Below are positions 13,301-21,498 of a stretch of DNA of 22,500 nt, in pieces. The stretch is from Symbiodinium natans. Its lineage: Eukaryota > Sar > Dinophyceae > Suessiales > Symbiodiniaceae. Below the pieces are notes generated by a model that worked only from the letters and a program-made list of their open reading frames with translations, did not search any database and was not told the DNA's origin. Position numbers and translations under genes: made by a program. Every line of letters starts with the position of its first letter. Position 1 is the stretch's first letter. The stretch lies in assembly GCA_905221605.1 (NCBI GenBank), contig CAJNDS010002212.1, positions 520,966 to 543,465 on the forward strand. Direction: 5' to 3'.

Positions 13301-15650
13301 GACCCTGAAACCCCAAACCCTAAACCCTAACACCCCCAAAAACTCAAAACCCCCAAGACCCTGAAACCCCAAACCCTAAACCCTAACACCCCAAAACTCA
13401 AAACCCCAAAACCCTGAAGCCCCAAACCCTAAACCCTAACTGGTGGAAACTGGACTGAGGCTGCGAGCTCGGACGTGTAGCTTGGCCATCTCGCGAGCCT
13501 CGCGTGCACTTTGAGAGTAGGCTGGCTGTAAGGTTTAGGGTTTAGGGTTTAGGGTTTACGTTTAGGGTTTAGGGTTATTTAGGGTTATTTAGGGTTATTT
13601 GTTTAGGGTTTAGGGTTTAGGGTTTAGGGTTTAGGGTTTAGGGTTTAGGGTTTAGGGTTTAGGGTTTAGGGTTTAGGGTTTAGGGTTTAGGGTTTAGGGT
13701 TTAGGGATCCACAAGGAAGATCAACATCCACAGGCCACTCTGCCTCCGGAGAGCCCGCCAGGAGGAAGTAGGGCCTGCAGCTGCCACCGGAGACCACCTA
13801 GTCCCTTGGGGCCCACTTCATCTCGGGACCTAGGGTTTAGGGTTAGGGTTTAGGGTTTAGGGTTTAGGGTTTAGGGTTTAGGGTTTAGGGTTTAGGGTTT
13901 AGGGTTTAGGGTTTAGGGTTTAGGGTTTCGGGTTTCGGGTTTAGGGTGTACAGGACCATATGCCCCAAAGAAGGCCTTCACTAGCCCAAATGAATCTTCA
14001 TAGGGGGCTATGGTGACCCCTTTTCGCCCTTGCGAGTTCCTCTTGACCCGGCACTGGCTTGGTCTACCCTAAACCCTAAACCCTAAACCCTAAACCCTAA
14101 ACCCTAAACCCTAAACCCTAAACCCCCCAAACCCTAGAAGATCCCGAGGCCATCGCCCTCCTTCCCCATCTGCGCAGTCGTTAAGGGAGACATGGGCGCC
14201 TGTCTCCTGGTCAAGCAGAATCCCGAAAGGAAGGCCTGTGGGGCCTTGCACGATTTCTGATCTCAGCCAAACTTCAGTGGCATGGATGGCTCCAGCCAGC
14301 GAGCATGAGTTTTTAGGGTTTAGGGTTTAGGGCTTAGGGTTTAGGGTTTAGGGTGCAGGGTGTAGGGTTTAGGGGCTTGCGCAAAGAAGTGAATGCTTGC
14401 AACAAGACGGTAGGACGCATGTACTGAATACAGCGGTGCTCAAGCAGTAGACGCAGAGCTGACCAACACCTGTGGCCTGGCTCACAACCTACTGCGCAAA
14501 CTTGTTTCATTTCGCTTGGAGCACAAGCAAGTCTAGGCGGGGAATTCCCGCAGCCTGGCTCATCTCGTGCAGTACGTGCGGCCTCGGGAAGAGGTCGCCG
14601 GATGGTTTTTCATAACACGGGCAAGAAGGCGAAACAGAATTGTAGCAGCCATATGCAACCGTGAACTGTCGTTTAGGCCTTGCGCTGGTAGACTCTCAAC
14701 TTTTGTGGGACCTACCTCCCCTGCCTAGGGTTTAGGGTTTAGGGTTTAGGGTTTAGGGTTTAGGGTTTAGGGTTTAGGGTTTAGGGTTTAGGGTTTAGGG
14801 TTTAGGGTTTAGGGTTTAGGGTTTAGGGTTTAGGGTGTAGGGTGTAGGGTGTAGGGTGTAGGGTTTAGCGTTAGACCATCCACAAATGCCAGGATCTCGC
14901 CCCGACACCACAGTTCCCTAACGAGGCTTCCCCGCAATCTGCCAACCTCTGCACCCCTAAACCCTAAACCCGAACGCCTAAATCCTGACCCTAAACCCTA
15001 AACGCTAAACCCTAAACCCTAAACCCAGCCCGCATCATGGCCCCTGGCCCTGCCCAGAGTTGCTGTGCCAGAAAGCGTGGGCAGGCGATGGTGGCACCAT
15101 CTGTCCAGAGATCTTGTATTTAGGGTTTAGGAGTTGGGGTTTAGGGTTTAGGGTTGAGGGTTGACGGTTGAGGGTTTAGGGTTTTGGGTTGTGGGGTTGT
15201 TTCGGGTTTAGGGGCTTGGGGCTGTGTTCAGGGTCTAGGGGTTTAGGGTTTTGGGGTTTGGCGTTGGAGTTTTAGGATCATCATGAGTGCAGGGTAGACT
15301 CTCGTGTTTGGTAGTATTTTGATCAACTGCCCTGTCTCAACCCAATTTTCCGCCTCGCATTGATCAGCCGAGCAGTCCTACGATCTTCCTGACTCGGCTT
15401 CTAGGTCGCACGTGTGGGCATGACTAGGGAGTATTGCGCCCAGTCATACCGGAAACCTCACTATCACAACAGCCAACAGAGTCTCCTGTTGCCGTCTTAT
15501 CGACGCCGTTCTGTGGCGCTTCCCCACTAATATCAGGCAGTGCCCGAGGCCAAACCAAGCGCAGGATTCAAGAGGGGCAGCTTTCAAGCGTTTAGGGCTA
15601 AAGCGTATTCGGGCGAAGGGTGATGGACCTTCAGAGGACGAACCCGGCAT
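10354..15650 (-). CDS. Unrecognised Cys-rich protein, provisional 9-exon model, 225 aa
   Basis: Provisional exons: 15629-15650, 15025-15100, 14133-14261, 13739-13829, 13441-13525, 12823-12866, 11146-11222, 10560-10641, 10354-10425; 678 bases, phases consistent. The start is ATG 15648-15650 (caaaccATGC) and the stop TGA 10354-10356. The best-supported exons are 14133-14261 (frame with TGLPFGILLDQETGAHV), 13739-13829 (with GGLRWQLQALLPPGG) and the two C-terminal ones, which carry a Cys cluster, RDCKIPCPRCFF then MPSLEEMLRDSCQDPCPILG. An upstream exon has ACQACQH followed by an Arg/Ser-rich stretch. Zinc binding is plausible. Exons 13739-13829, 13441-13525 and 12823-12866 can also be read in a second phase-consistent frame, so the middle of the protein is uncertain. 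The introns fit the telomeric orientation rule. No family is recognised. Confidence 0.45.
10442..10557 (-). repeat. Telomeric tract filling a whole intron of the Cys-rich gene
   Basis: About 16 perfect CCCTAAA units after cttgc. The intron 10426-10559 consists of little else: in sense it starts GTAGGGTTTAGGG directly after exon 10560-10641 and ends gggtttgtcag. Confidence 0.93.
10930..11130 (-). repeat. Decayed CCCTAAA tract
   Basis: Diverged units such as accctaaaccctata, ttgcccttaagtgcccg and ttacccttagtcacc show a roughly 10- to 15-base rhythm. It lies at the 5' side of the intron between exons 11146-11222 and 10560-10641. The rest of that intron (10691-10929) is T-rich with a TG/CG-rich stretch at about 10815-10875. 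Confidence 0.6.
11266..11458 (+). repeat. Variant telomeric tract with TTTATAGGG expansion
   Basis: A run of about eight GGGTTTATA units (11287-11345) is followed by decayed TTTAGGG-like units. In gene sense it is CCCTAAA-like and lies about 40 bases upstream of the exon at 11146-11222. Confidence 0.85.
11616..11745. repeat. (TA)n microsatellites
   Basis: TA runs at 11616-11639 and 11677-11745 (with TACA interruptions) flank a short telomere-like stretch. Slippage-prone simple sequence. Confidence 0.95.
11758..11790. repeat. Dispersed 35-base motif, copy 2
   Basis: aaggtacctcattccctcat matches 486-506 almost exactly. The second half (gcaaccgacag) is diverged from gccaacagt. Confidence 0.5.
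11893..11960 (+). repeat. Telomeric tract with TTTCGGG variants
   Basis: TTTAGGG and TTTCGGG units alternate in a block (two TTTCGGG, one TTTAGGG, repeated). Confidence 0.88.
12700..12790 (-). repeat. Telomeric tract downstream of exon 12823-12866
   Basis: Degenerate CCCTAAA units. In gene sense it is TTTAGGG, at the 5' side of the intron of the Cys-rich gene. Confidence 0.88.
12877..12928 (+). repeat. Telomeric tract upstream of exon 12823-12866
   Basis: TTTAGGG units with TTTAGAG and TTTAGGAG variants. In gene sense it is CCCTAAA, 10 bases before the acceptor. Confidence 0.88.
13032..13440 (-). repeat. CCCTAAA tract with a 53-56 base higher-order repeat
   Basis: Telomere-like units have been amplified as longer blocks of the form ctgaaaccccaaaccctaaa...caaaactcaaaac. 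The tgaa(a/g)c landmarks lie at 13142, 13196, 13251, 13307, 13363 and 13416. In gene sense it is TTTAGGG-like and its last unit provides the donor (acca|GTTAGG) of exon 13441-13525. Confidence 0.9.
13531..13706 (+). repeat. Long telomeric tract (TTTAGGG)n
   Basis: More than 20 units with three TTATTTAGGG variants near the left end. In gene sense it is CCCTAAA, directly upstream of the acceptor of exon 13441-13525. Confidence 0.92.
13831..13948 (+). repeat. Telomeric tract abutting an acceptor
   Basis: About 16 units. In gene sense it reads (CCCTAAA)n ending CCCTAG, and that AG is the proposed acceptor of exon 13739-13829. Confidence 0.92.
14066..14132 (-). repeat. Telomeric tract abutting a donor
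   Basis: About nine CCCTAAA units. In gene sense it is TTTAGGG and supplies the donor (ctagg|GTTTGGGG) of exon 14133-14261. With 13831-13948 it makes an intron with telomeric repeats at both ends and about 115 unique bases between. Confidence 0.92.
14311..14375 (+). repeat. Telomeric tract upstream of exon 14133-14261
   Basis: TTTAGGG units with GTGCAGGG and GTGTAGGG variants. In gene sense it is CCCTAAA. The island 14376-14725 between this tract and the next shows no exon. Confidence 0.9.
14726..14868 (+). repeat. Telomeric tract with GTGTAGGG run
   Basis: About 16 TTTAGGG units followed by four GTGTAGGG units, all within one intron of the Cys-rich gene. Confidence 0.92.
14954..15025 (-). 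repeat. Telomeric tract abutting a donor
   Basis: CCCTAAA units with CGCTAAA and CCCGAACG variants. In gene sense it is TTTAGGG and supplies the donor (gctgg|GTTTAGGG) of exon 15025-15100. Confidence 0.88.
15118..15275 (+). repeat. Decayed telomeric tract upstream of exon 15025-15100
   Basis: TTTAGGG, TTGAGGG, TTTTGGG and similar variants. In gene sense it is CCCTAAA-like, 18 bases before the acceptor. Confidence 0.85.
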
Positions 15651-16119
15651 GGTTTGATCGAGAGAGATAGGGCTGCTGCCAGCTAGTGCAACTTGCCGAA
15701 ATCAACTTGCTGCGGTGACCTGCGACGGAGGCTTCGAGGAACTTGGGTAAGGTGGACGCTGGCCAGGGGAATAGCAGGGCAGGTACAGTGCCTGGTGCCG
15801 GTTCAATGCGAAATGCCGGTACGTGGAGCATACCGTCAGCGATTCAATGCCAGACCATAGCCAGATATAGCCCTTCAGCTGGCCCGGGCGGGCGGGAAGA
15901 GAAGAAGATCCCACCATGCTATACCCTCAACTCCTAGCCCCCCCTAAACCCCCCAAAACCATCGCGCCGACACTTTGGCTGCTGGGGCGTCGGGGGGCCT
16001 TCTGGAAGGTTCTTGGTCGCGTGTGGCCCATGGGCCGCTTGTCATCCGCCATCCACGCCTCTGAATATTCAGAGCACCCAGCTTCCAGTCTTAGGGCAAT
16101 TAGGGTCCAAAGAAGGCAA
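15276..16119 (-). other. Intron 1 and 5' flank of the Cys-rich gene
   Basis: The unique DNA 15276-15628 is assigned to the first intron. Upstream of the ATG (15648-15650) ctggcag (about 15678-15684) is a possible trans-splice acceptor. The frame from that ATG continues for 68 codons to 15444, so exon 1 could be longer than the 22 bases I propose. The region 15685-16117 shows no supported gene. Confidence 0.4.
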
Positions 16120-16215
16120 CCCTAAACCCTAAACCCTAAACCCCAAACCCCAAACCCTAAACCCTAAACCCTAAACCCTAAACCCTAAACCCTAACCCTA
16201 AACCCTAAACCCTAA
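16120..16215 (-). repeat. Telomeric tract between the ARS2-like and Cys-rich genes
   Basis: About 13 CCCTAAA units with CCCCAAA and CCCTAA variants; TTTAGGG in gene sense. It is the only tract in this spacer. The remaining spacer (16216-16504) contains the element at 16330-16460. Confidence 0.92.
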
Positions 16216-16329
16216 ATCAAGGGACCATGTAACTTCCCCCTAGAACTAATACCTCAAAGCTTGAACTCAAAGGCCCAAACAGCACGCGAAGCCGGGCCTC
16301 TGCAGCCAGTTCCACAAGCAGCCCCTCAC

Positions 16330-16460
16330 GGGCAGCCTCCCAAATGGGGTTTACGAAAGTAGGGGTGCCTTCTTGGGGTCCTTATCATAAGGGACTCCTA
16401 CTATTTGGGGGTTGATATTGGGGGTCTCTGATTTTCGTAACCCCCCCAAATGGGGCGTAG
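16330..16460. repeat. G-rich dispersed element with inverted ends
   Basis: The ends are ggggtttacgaaa (about 16346-16358) and tttcgtaaccccc (about 16433-16445), inverted copies with one bulge, each flanked by caaatgggg. The inside shows ttggggtcct...ctactatttggggg, matching 17415-17460. This fits a small non-autonomous element. Confidence 0.5.
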
Positions 16461-16504
16461 GCGCTTGGGCTTTGCAGTTGGGGGCCCAAGCGGGTGCGCG
16501 CGCC

Positions 16505-18914
16505 TCAGCCACCGACAGATGAACGCCTGAGCTTGAACCGTCCCAATTCTTTCGGAAGTCGCATCGGAGCCCTAGAAGAAGTCTGTGGAGGAGATGACAT
16601 CTCTCTGTTTTCCTTCCTCTCTCTCTCTCTCGCTCTCTCTCGCTCTCTCTCTTCTCTCGCTTCTTCTTCTTCTTCTTCTTCTTCTTCTTCAAGTCGTCTT
16701 CTACGGGGCTTGAAGGGCATGACCGCCCCCCCACCCCCCCCCACTGGGCGCGCCCAGGATGTGTCACTCTCTCACTCTCTCACTCTCTCACTCTCTCACT
16801 CTCTCACCCTCTCACCCTCTCACTCTCTCACTCTCTCTCACTGTCTCTCTCCCTCCCTCTCTCCCTCCTTCAAAGGATCTTTTTTGCAATCATGCCTTTT
16901 TGAGATTCTGGAGCTTAGACGGGCGCACGGCAAGATGCCAGAGATGCATTACACGGGTCTTCCAACATGCAGCTGTGGGGCGCCCCACGTGCCTTCGCAC
17001 AAAGTCCGCTCCGCGAAAGTGCCTTTGCAACACACCGCTTCTCAACCCAAACAGCGGCATAACTTAGTGTTGGTTATTGTAGAAAGAGAAGGAATACTTC
17101 GTTCTCACATTACTTATCATGCCCTATTCCTTCATTCCTTCACTCCCGAGCCAACAGTAAGAGCAGTGCAGGGTTATTCTCAGTCCTAGCTGCTTGGCAC
17201 AGAGCCGACACTTGAACTTCTCATCCGTCACCTTCACGATCGCTTCCTCCGTTGCCTCCACGGGTGTGTTGCACTAAGCCCTAAGCCCTAAACCCTCAGC
17301 CCTAAGCCCTAGACCCTAGTCCTAAACCCTAAATCCTTAAACCTGCGGGATCCCCGACTTCGAACATGACATGGCTTGATACGACGTGCCACATGGGGGT
17401 TTCCGAACATACGGGTACCCTTTTGGGGGTCCCTTTTTGAGGGGATTCTATTTTATTTGGGGTAGAAAAAGGGTAGCCCTACTTTGGGAAATGCCCACAT
17501 GGAGCTTGACCTACTTTCTGAGCTCTTCCTGAACTTTCAGGACTACTTTTGGACTCACATACGACAAACGAGGCTCGCCCTCTGACCCCCCCCCCTTTTC
17601 CCTCCAAATAGTGCAAATAAAACCAAAGGGTTGACTTTGGGATGTTCCCCTTTATACTCACAGCCCTTCATCGAGATTGCAATGGGGGGGGGGTACTATA
17701 ATCCCTGTTAAGGACGGTTAGCATAAGGGGGAACATCCCAAGGTGAACTCCTCGAACGGCATGCAGAGGCCTGCGAGGTGCGCGGCGCAATGCGGGCATC
17801 GGTGTGGTCCGGGACGTCTGCAGGCCGGTCTAACGACCTTTGGCAGAAAGAAGGGCCATGTGGGGGGGGGGGGGGGGGGGGGTTGGTCCAGGCATGGGCA
17901 TCTGTGATTCTTGCCTGATTGCCTGGCACTTCTGCTCTCATGTCCGTTGCTGCAGCCGAGCTGCGCGTTGGCCAAGAACCTCTCCAAGCGCTCTTCGTGG
18001 GAGCTGGTCCACGCTCCCGGAGCGCTGCCCGGCTGCGCCGGCTCTCTGACAACCGCGACGCCGCAGGCGTCGCGCAAGGACCACTCGTCGTCGCACCAGC
18101 ACGCCGAGTAGAAGCAAAAGTGGTGAACGCGGCGAAGGTAGAGAATGCGCACATCCAGTCTGAATTCCGAGGAACCCTCCACGTTCAACATCAGGTTGGT
18201 GATGTCCTGGGCTGGGACGCTTATAAGCCCTCAGAAAAAGGATCCCTGCACATGATCCTCCTAAACTTCCTAAACCCATTCAAAAATGGACAAGATTCCT
18301 ACAACAGTGATCCTCTTTTTCATCTCTTCAACCCAACACAAATAAGGGAAAATTGAAAAAAAAAAACATCCCACTTGGGCCCCGAAGATCCGGAGGCACC
18401 TGCATCAGCCCATCCAGGCGCTGGATCACCTGCTCGGACCAGTCCAGGTCTTTCAGGAGTCGTTGCGGCAGAGACATCTCCTGGGGCAATTGGGGGGGGG
18501 GGCAGGGACACAAGCGCATGAGGTTTTGTAGGGATTTCTTCTTCTTCTCCTTCTTATTATCATTATTTCTTCTTCTTCGTATTCTTTTCTTTAGTATGAT
18601 TGATTCATTATAACTGTTTCTATTTGTATTTCTTATTATGAGTAGTAGATTTTTGTCTTGTTCTATGTTCTCTTGATAATTCTACGTGGTTGTTGAGGAT
18701 GTTTCGGTTCGGTGGCAACAAGCCCCTGGTCGCCTGGGGCAGCACCAGCGCACTCAAGCCGACCTTCGGGGACAGGACGGAGACGCGGCCGGCTCCCTCC
18801 ATCCCTGGCGCGGTTTAGGGAGGGTTTAGAGTTTCGGGTTTCGGGTTTAGGGTTTAGCAGAATGTCGGTGTTGCCAGGACTGCCCCAAAACCCAAAATCC
18901 ATATAAAACCCATG

Positions 18915-18957
<43 letters not shown>

Positions 18958-21498
18958 ACCCCCCCCCCCCCCCTCACCAAAAGAAGGCGACAGTGATAGT
19001 GCCCCCCCCCCCCCCCCCCCCCCAAACCTTAAACCTTAAACCCTAAACCCTAAACCCCAAAAAAAAGAGGAGATAGTGGGAGCCCCAGCGGAGCACCTGG
19101 TCCGAGAGAAGGTGTGTCGGCGTCCGCATGAGAATGACGGCGGCTGCGGTGGCATCCGCGGCCGAAGCGAACCGTCTTAGGATGTCTTAGGGGCTGGCTT
19201 TTGAGGCCGGGGGTTGTTTAGGGTTTAGGGTTTAGGGTTTAGGGTTTCGGGAACTCCTCCCCTCCGCCCCCCAACCACCCCTCCCCCCCCCCCCACCCAC
19301 CACCATGCCGGCACCCCACCTGGCGTAGAAGTTGCGCTCCAGGCTCGGATTGAAGGGCGTCCAGGCAGCAGTGCAAAAGCCCGTGCAGTCCTGCAAAACA
19401 CCATGACACATCCTCCACCTGCCCAACGTCCCCCCCACGGTTTCTGGGGATCCTGGATGTGGTCCAGGACATTCCATACACTCGCTGCCGGTGGAAGCCC
19501 ACCTTAAAACACGTGCACAAAAACACGGTGTGTTTGCTTTTCGGTCACGAGGCTCCGTGGCCTGAAATGCTCTGAGAACTTCTGCCGGGTGGCAGATCAT
19601 CAAGCAGTCAACGTCAGGGTCAAAGGCAAACTCCGGTTCTTGCAGGTGTCCGGCTACGGGACATGATGCTCCGGATCGCGCCTGACTGGCTTGGAGAGAG
19701 AGCCCTCGGTACCTGGCGGCACCGTTCATCGTCAGCCCATGAGTCAACTAGTGTAGTCATGCATCAATACAAGAATGTGAAAGCATGTTAACATAATAAG
19801 AGTGGATCTGAGTGGCCCCACGCCCTAAGCTCTACAACACAGCGCAACCCTTTGGTGGCGCCTTCCCTCTCGAAGGTCCTGCGCAAAGACCGCCGCGCCC
19901 AGCTGCGCCAGGCTGAGGCGGGAGTCAAATCGCCGGAGCCGGGAGAGAGGATGGTAGAGGTCAAAGAAGAGCCCCGTGTCCTTGAGTGTCTCCAGGTCTT
20001 CCTTCATCCACTTGCTGATCTCTTTCTGGTACAAGTCCAGCACGGAGTCTGGAGAGTCCTCATCGGACACGTGCTTCAGGACGAAGTCGCGGAAGCTGGG
20101 CCTACTGGTAGCTGCCTTCACTGGCTCCATGTGCTCCTTGTGCTCCTTGTGCTGCTTGTGCTCCTTGTGCTCCTTGTGCTCTGTGTCCTTTGCGTCCACG
20201 GCGTCCCTCTCGGGACTCGACGATGGACTCATAGCCGCTGGCGCGGCATCGGCGACCAGGCGCCGCTGTGCAGCTGGCTTCTGCGAAGGATGCGAAGGGG
20301 ATCGGCTCTCGAAGCGGGCTCGGCGCTGGGGAGTCTGGGGAGTGCGTGTCCGGCTGGGGCTGCTGCGACGAGAACGGCGCCGAGGGCTCTTGCTCCGGCG
20401 TCGGAAAGTGCAGGGCCCGTTCTTGCCTCCCTTGCCCGACTTGCCCATGCCCTTGCAAGAAAGCATATGCATCCAACACGTTGGGCGGACAGGATGTGCA
20501 GATGAAGACATCTGAGCATACATCACTTCTAACCGGGCCTTTCCACCCCTGGGCTTCTCATCGCATTCGCGGCCGTCGGGGTGGTTGAACCTGACAATCA
20601 AGAGCAGCAGAGCGCACTTCACAGAAACTCTGGTCGTTCCCAACATTTCTGGACTGCGCGATAAGATGTGAGGGCCCCGAGGGCGAAACCAGCAGGTTGA
20701 GCGAGTGCAGTTGCGGCCGTACCAGCAGGTTACGGTGTGGCGGTTGGTGACTCCGGGGCCACCTGCGCAGACCCAGAGGCCCCATCGTCCTATAGGCCTC
20801 CTACCTATGCCTGAAGTCGGTCAGCATAGCTTAGCATAGCTTAGCATAGCCTAGCACAGCTGCCCTGATTCTGACGATACCCAAGTCAAAGTCTCATGGC
20901 CTTTGTAGCCAGTTCGGCCGCGGGAGCGGGGGCGCTGGGAGCGGGTGCGCTGGGAGCGGGGACGCTGGGAGCGCTGGGAGCGCCGGGAGCGCGAGCGCCG
21001 AGAGCGCCGCGAGTGCCGGGAGTGCCGGGAGTGGGAGCGCGTGCGTGGTTTCGACGCAGAGCGCTCACGGTTTGAGCACTCGCTGGCCTCAGGGGTCACT
21101 GTTTGCAATATTCTCGACATGCCATACTAGTATATCATGTCTGTAAACATCAGCCACATGGCTGAGTTCCGACGATCTGAGCCGAGAACAGCCTCAGGAT
21201 CCTTCTGTGAGCCGGCGCTGCTAGCGACATTTGAAGCCTCGGAGGAGCTGTCGGTATCACTTTCCACGGGCACCTTCAGCAGGGCTCTTGACAGTGGTGT
21301 TCCCCTAGGTTGGGAGGGGAGCTACAAAATTCACCTAAACCCTAAACCCTAAACCCTAAACCCCAAACCCTAAACCCCAAACCCTAAACCCTAAACCCTA
21401 AACCCTGAACCCTAATGGGCTTGTGTCTCATCTTGGGCCTCCACGTCCTTGGCTTGGCTTTCCTTCTTGGCCGAGCTCCCGGAGGGGCTGTGCACCAT
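16505..21498 (-). CDS. SERRATE/ARS2 homologue, multi-exon
   Basis: ARS2/SERRATE is a nuclear RNA-processing scaffold linked to the cap-binding complex. Exons: 21421-21498 (ATG, MVHSPSGSSAKK), about 21175-21273 (Ser/Asp-rich), 20881 to about 21120 (RS domain), 19849-20451, 19562-19681, 19320-19390, 19097-19175, 18400-18480, about 17930-18206, 17194-17255, 16989-17022, about 16907 and below, and 16505 to about 16720. Exon 19849-20451 has RS repeats, an HKE repeat and the Ars2 N-terminal domain (SFRDFVLKHVS ... LFFDLYHPLSRLRR). Exons 19562-19390 join as AEVLRAFQ-DCTGF ... SLERNFYAR, like the RNP-type core. Exon 17930-18206 has RILYLRRVHHFCFYSACW, the most conserved block. Exons 17194-17255 and 16989-17022 join as FKCRLCAK-HFRGADFVRRH, the C2H2 finger. 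The tail is Glu/Arg-rich. Some borders, the exon between 17930 and 17255 and the second zinc-binding His remain unresolved. An in-frame ATG at 21657 is an alternative start. Confidence 0.83.
16611..16692 (-). repeat. GA and GAA microsatellites encoding the ARS2 charged tail
   Basis: CT-rich and (TTC)n repeats on the plus strand encode alternating Arg-Glu and a run of about ten Glu on the minus strand in the last ARS2 exon. Confidence 0.75.
16763..16865. repeat. (CTCTCA)n-type microsatellite
   Basis: CACTCTCT units with CACCCTCT and CCTCCCTCT variants, probably intronic in the ARS2 gene between the zinc-finger exon and the tail exon. Confidence 0.9.
17124..17158. repeat. Dispersed 35-base motif, copy 3
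   Basis: cctattccttcattccttca then ctcccgagccaacagt; related to 488-521. It lies in the intron between the two zinc-finger exons of the ARS2 gene. Confidence 0.45.
17276..17342 (-). repeat. Decayed CCCTAAA tract upstream of ARS2 exon 17194-17255
   Basis: CCCTAAG, CCCTCAG, CCCTAGA variants. It reads TTTAGGG in gene sense just before an acceptor, the main exception to the orientation rule. Confidence 0.75.
17343..17929 (-). other. ARS2 intron region with element and poly-G/C run
   Basis: It contains the G-rich dispersed element (17385-17515), C and G runs near 17588 and 17685, and a 21-base G run at 17862-17882. Homology to ARS2 suggests one more small exon here. The stretch 17720-17830 is open in more than one frame, and I could not pick it out. 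Confidence 0.5.
17385..17515 (+). repeat. G-rich dispersed element
   Basis: tgggggtccctttttgaggg and ttctattttatttgggg align with 16375-16420. Its end tttgggaaatgcccacatgg matches the reverse complement of 9656-9676. Confidence 0.45.
18536..18592. repeat. TTC-rich simple sequence in an ARS2 intron
   Basis: (TTC)n-like stretch followed by T/A-rich DNA to 18690, in the intron between exons 19097-19175 and 18400-18480. The stretch 18481-18500 upstream of exon 18400-18480 is C-rich in sense and may serve as its pyrimidine tract. Confidence 0.75.
18813..18857 (+). repeat. Telomeric tract in an ARS2 intron
   Basis: TTTAGGG and TTTCGGG units; CCCTAAA in gene sense, in the intron upstream of exon 18400-18480 but about 330 bases from it. 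Confidence 0.85.
18918..19022. repeat. Poly-C runs
   Basis: About 55 C with one interruption, then ccctc and a second run of about 20 C. Such runs are prone to assembly length errors. Confidence 0.9.
19023..19062 (-). repeat. Telomeric tract downstream of ARS2 exon 19097-19175
   Basis: CCTTAAA and CCCTAAA units; TTTAGGG in gene sense, at the 5' side of the intron. Confidence 0.85.
19217..19250 (+). repeat. Telomeric tract upstream of ARS2 exon 19097-19175
   Basis: Five units; CCCTAAA in gene sense, about 40 bases before the acceptor. Confidence 0.88.
20128..20186 (-). repeat. 9-base coding repeat in the ARS2 gene
   Basis: tgctccttg units encode a His-Lys-Glu repeat (HKEHKEHKQHKEHKEH) between the RS region and the Ars2 N-terminal domain. 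Confidence 0.85.
20823..20862. repeat. Short tandem repeat in ARS2 intron 3
   Basis: agcatagctt repeated about four times (10-base period), 20 bases inside the intron after the donor of the RS-domain exon (GTATCG at 20880). Confidence 0.85.
21335..21415 (-). repeat. Telomeric tract after ARS2 exon 1
   Basis: About 11 CCCTAAA units with CCCCAAA and CCCTGAA variants; TTTAGGG in gene sense, five bases after the proposed GC donor of exon 21421-21498. Confidence 0.9.

Noticed and set aside
13032-13440. A CRISPR-like array
   Set aside because: The regular blocks are contiguous minisatellite units of telomeric origin without unique spacers, in a eukaryotic intron.
14140-14255. Plus-strand exon reading with an acceptor at ctgcgcag and a TGA
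   Set aside because: The minus strand is open over the whole island with a more protein-like sequence and phase-compatible neighbours on the same strand.
16494-17189. 231-codon plus-strand ORF
   Set aside because: It runs through CT-type microsatellites. The minus strand carries ARS2 zinc-finger and tail exons over the same bases.
19852-20515. Plus-strand ORFs of 217 and 179 codons with Leu/Val-rich repeats
   Set aside because: They are antisense to the RS and HKE-repeat region of the ARS2 exon.
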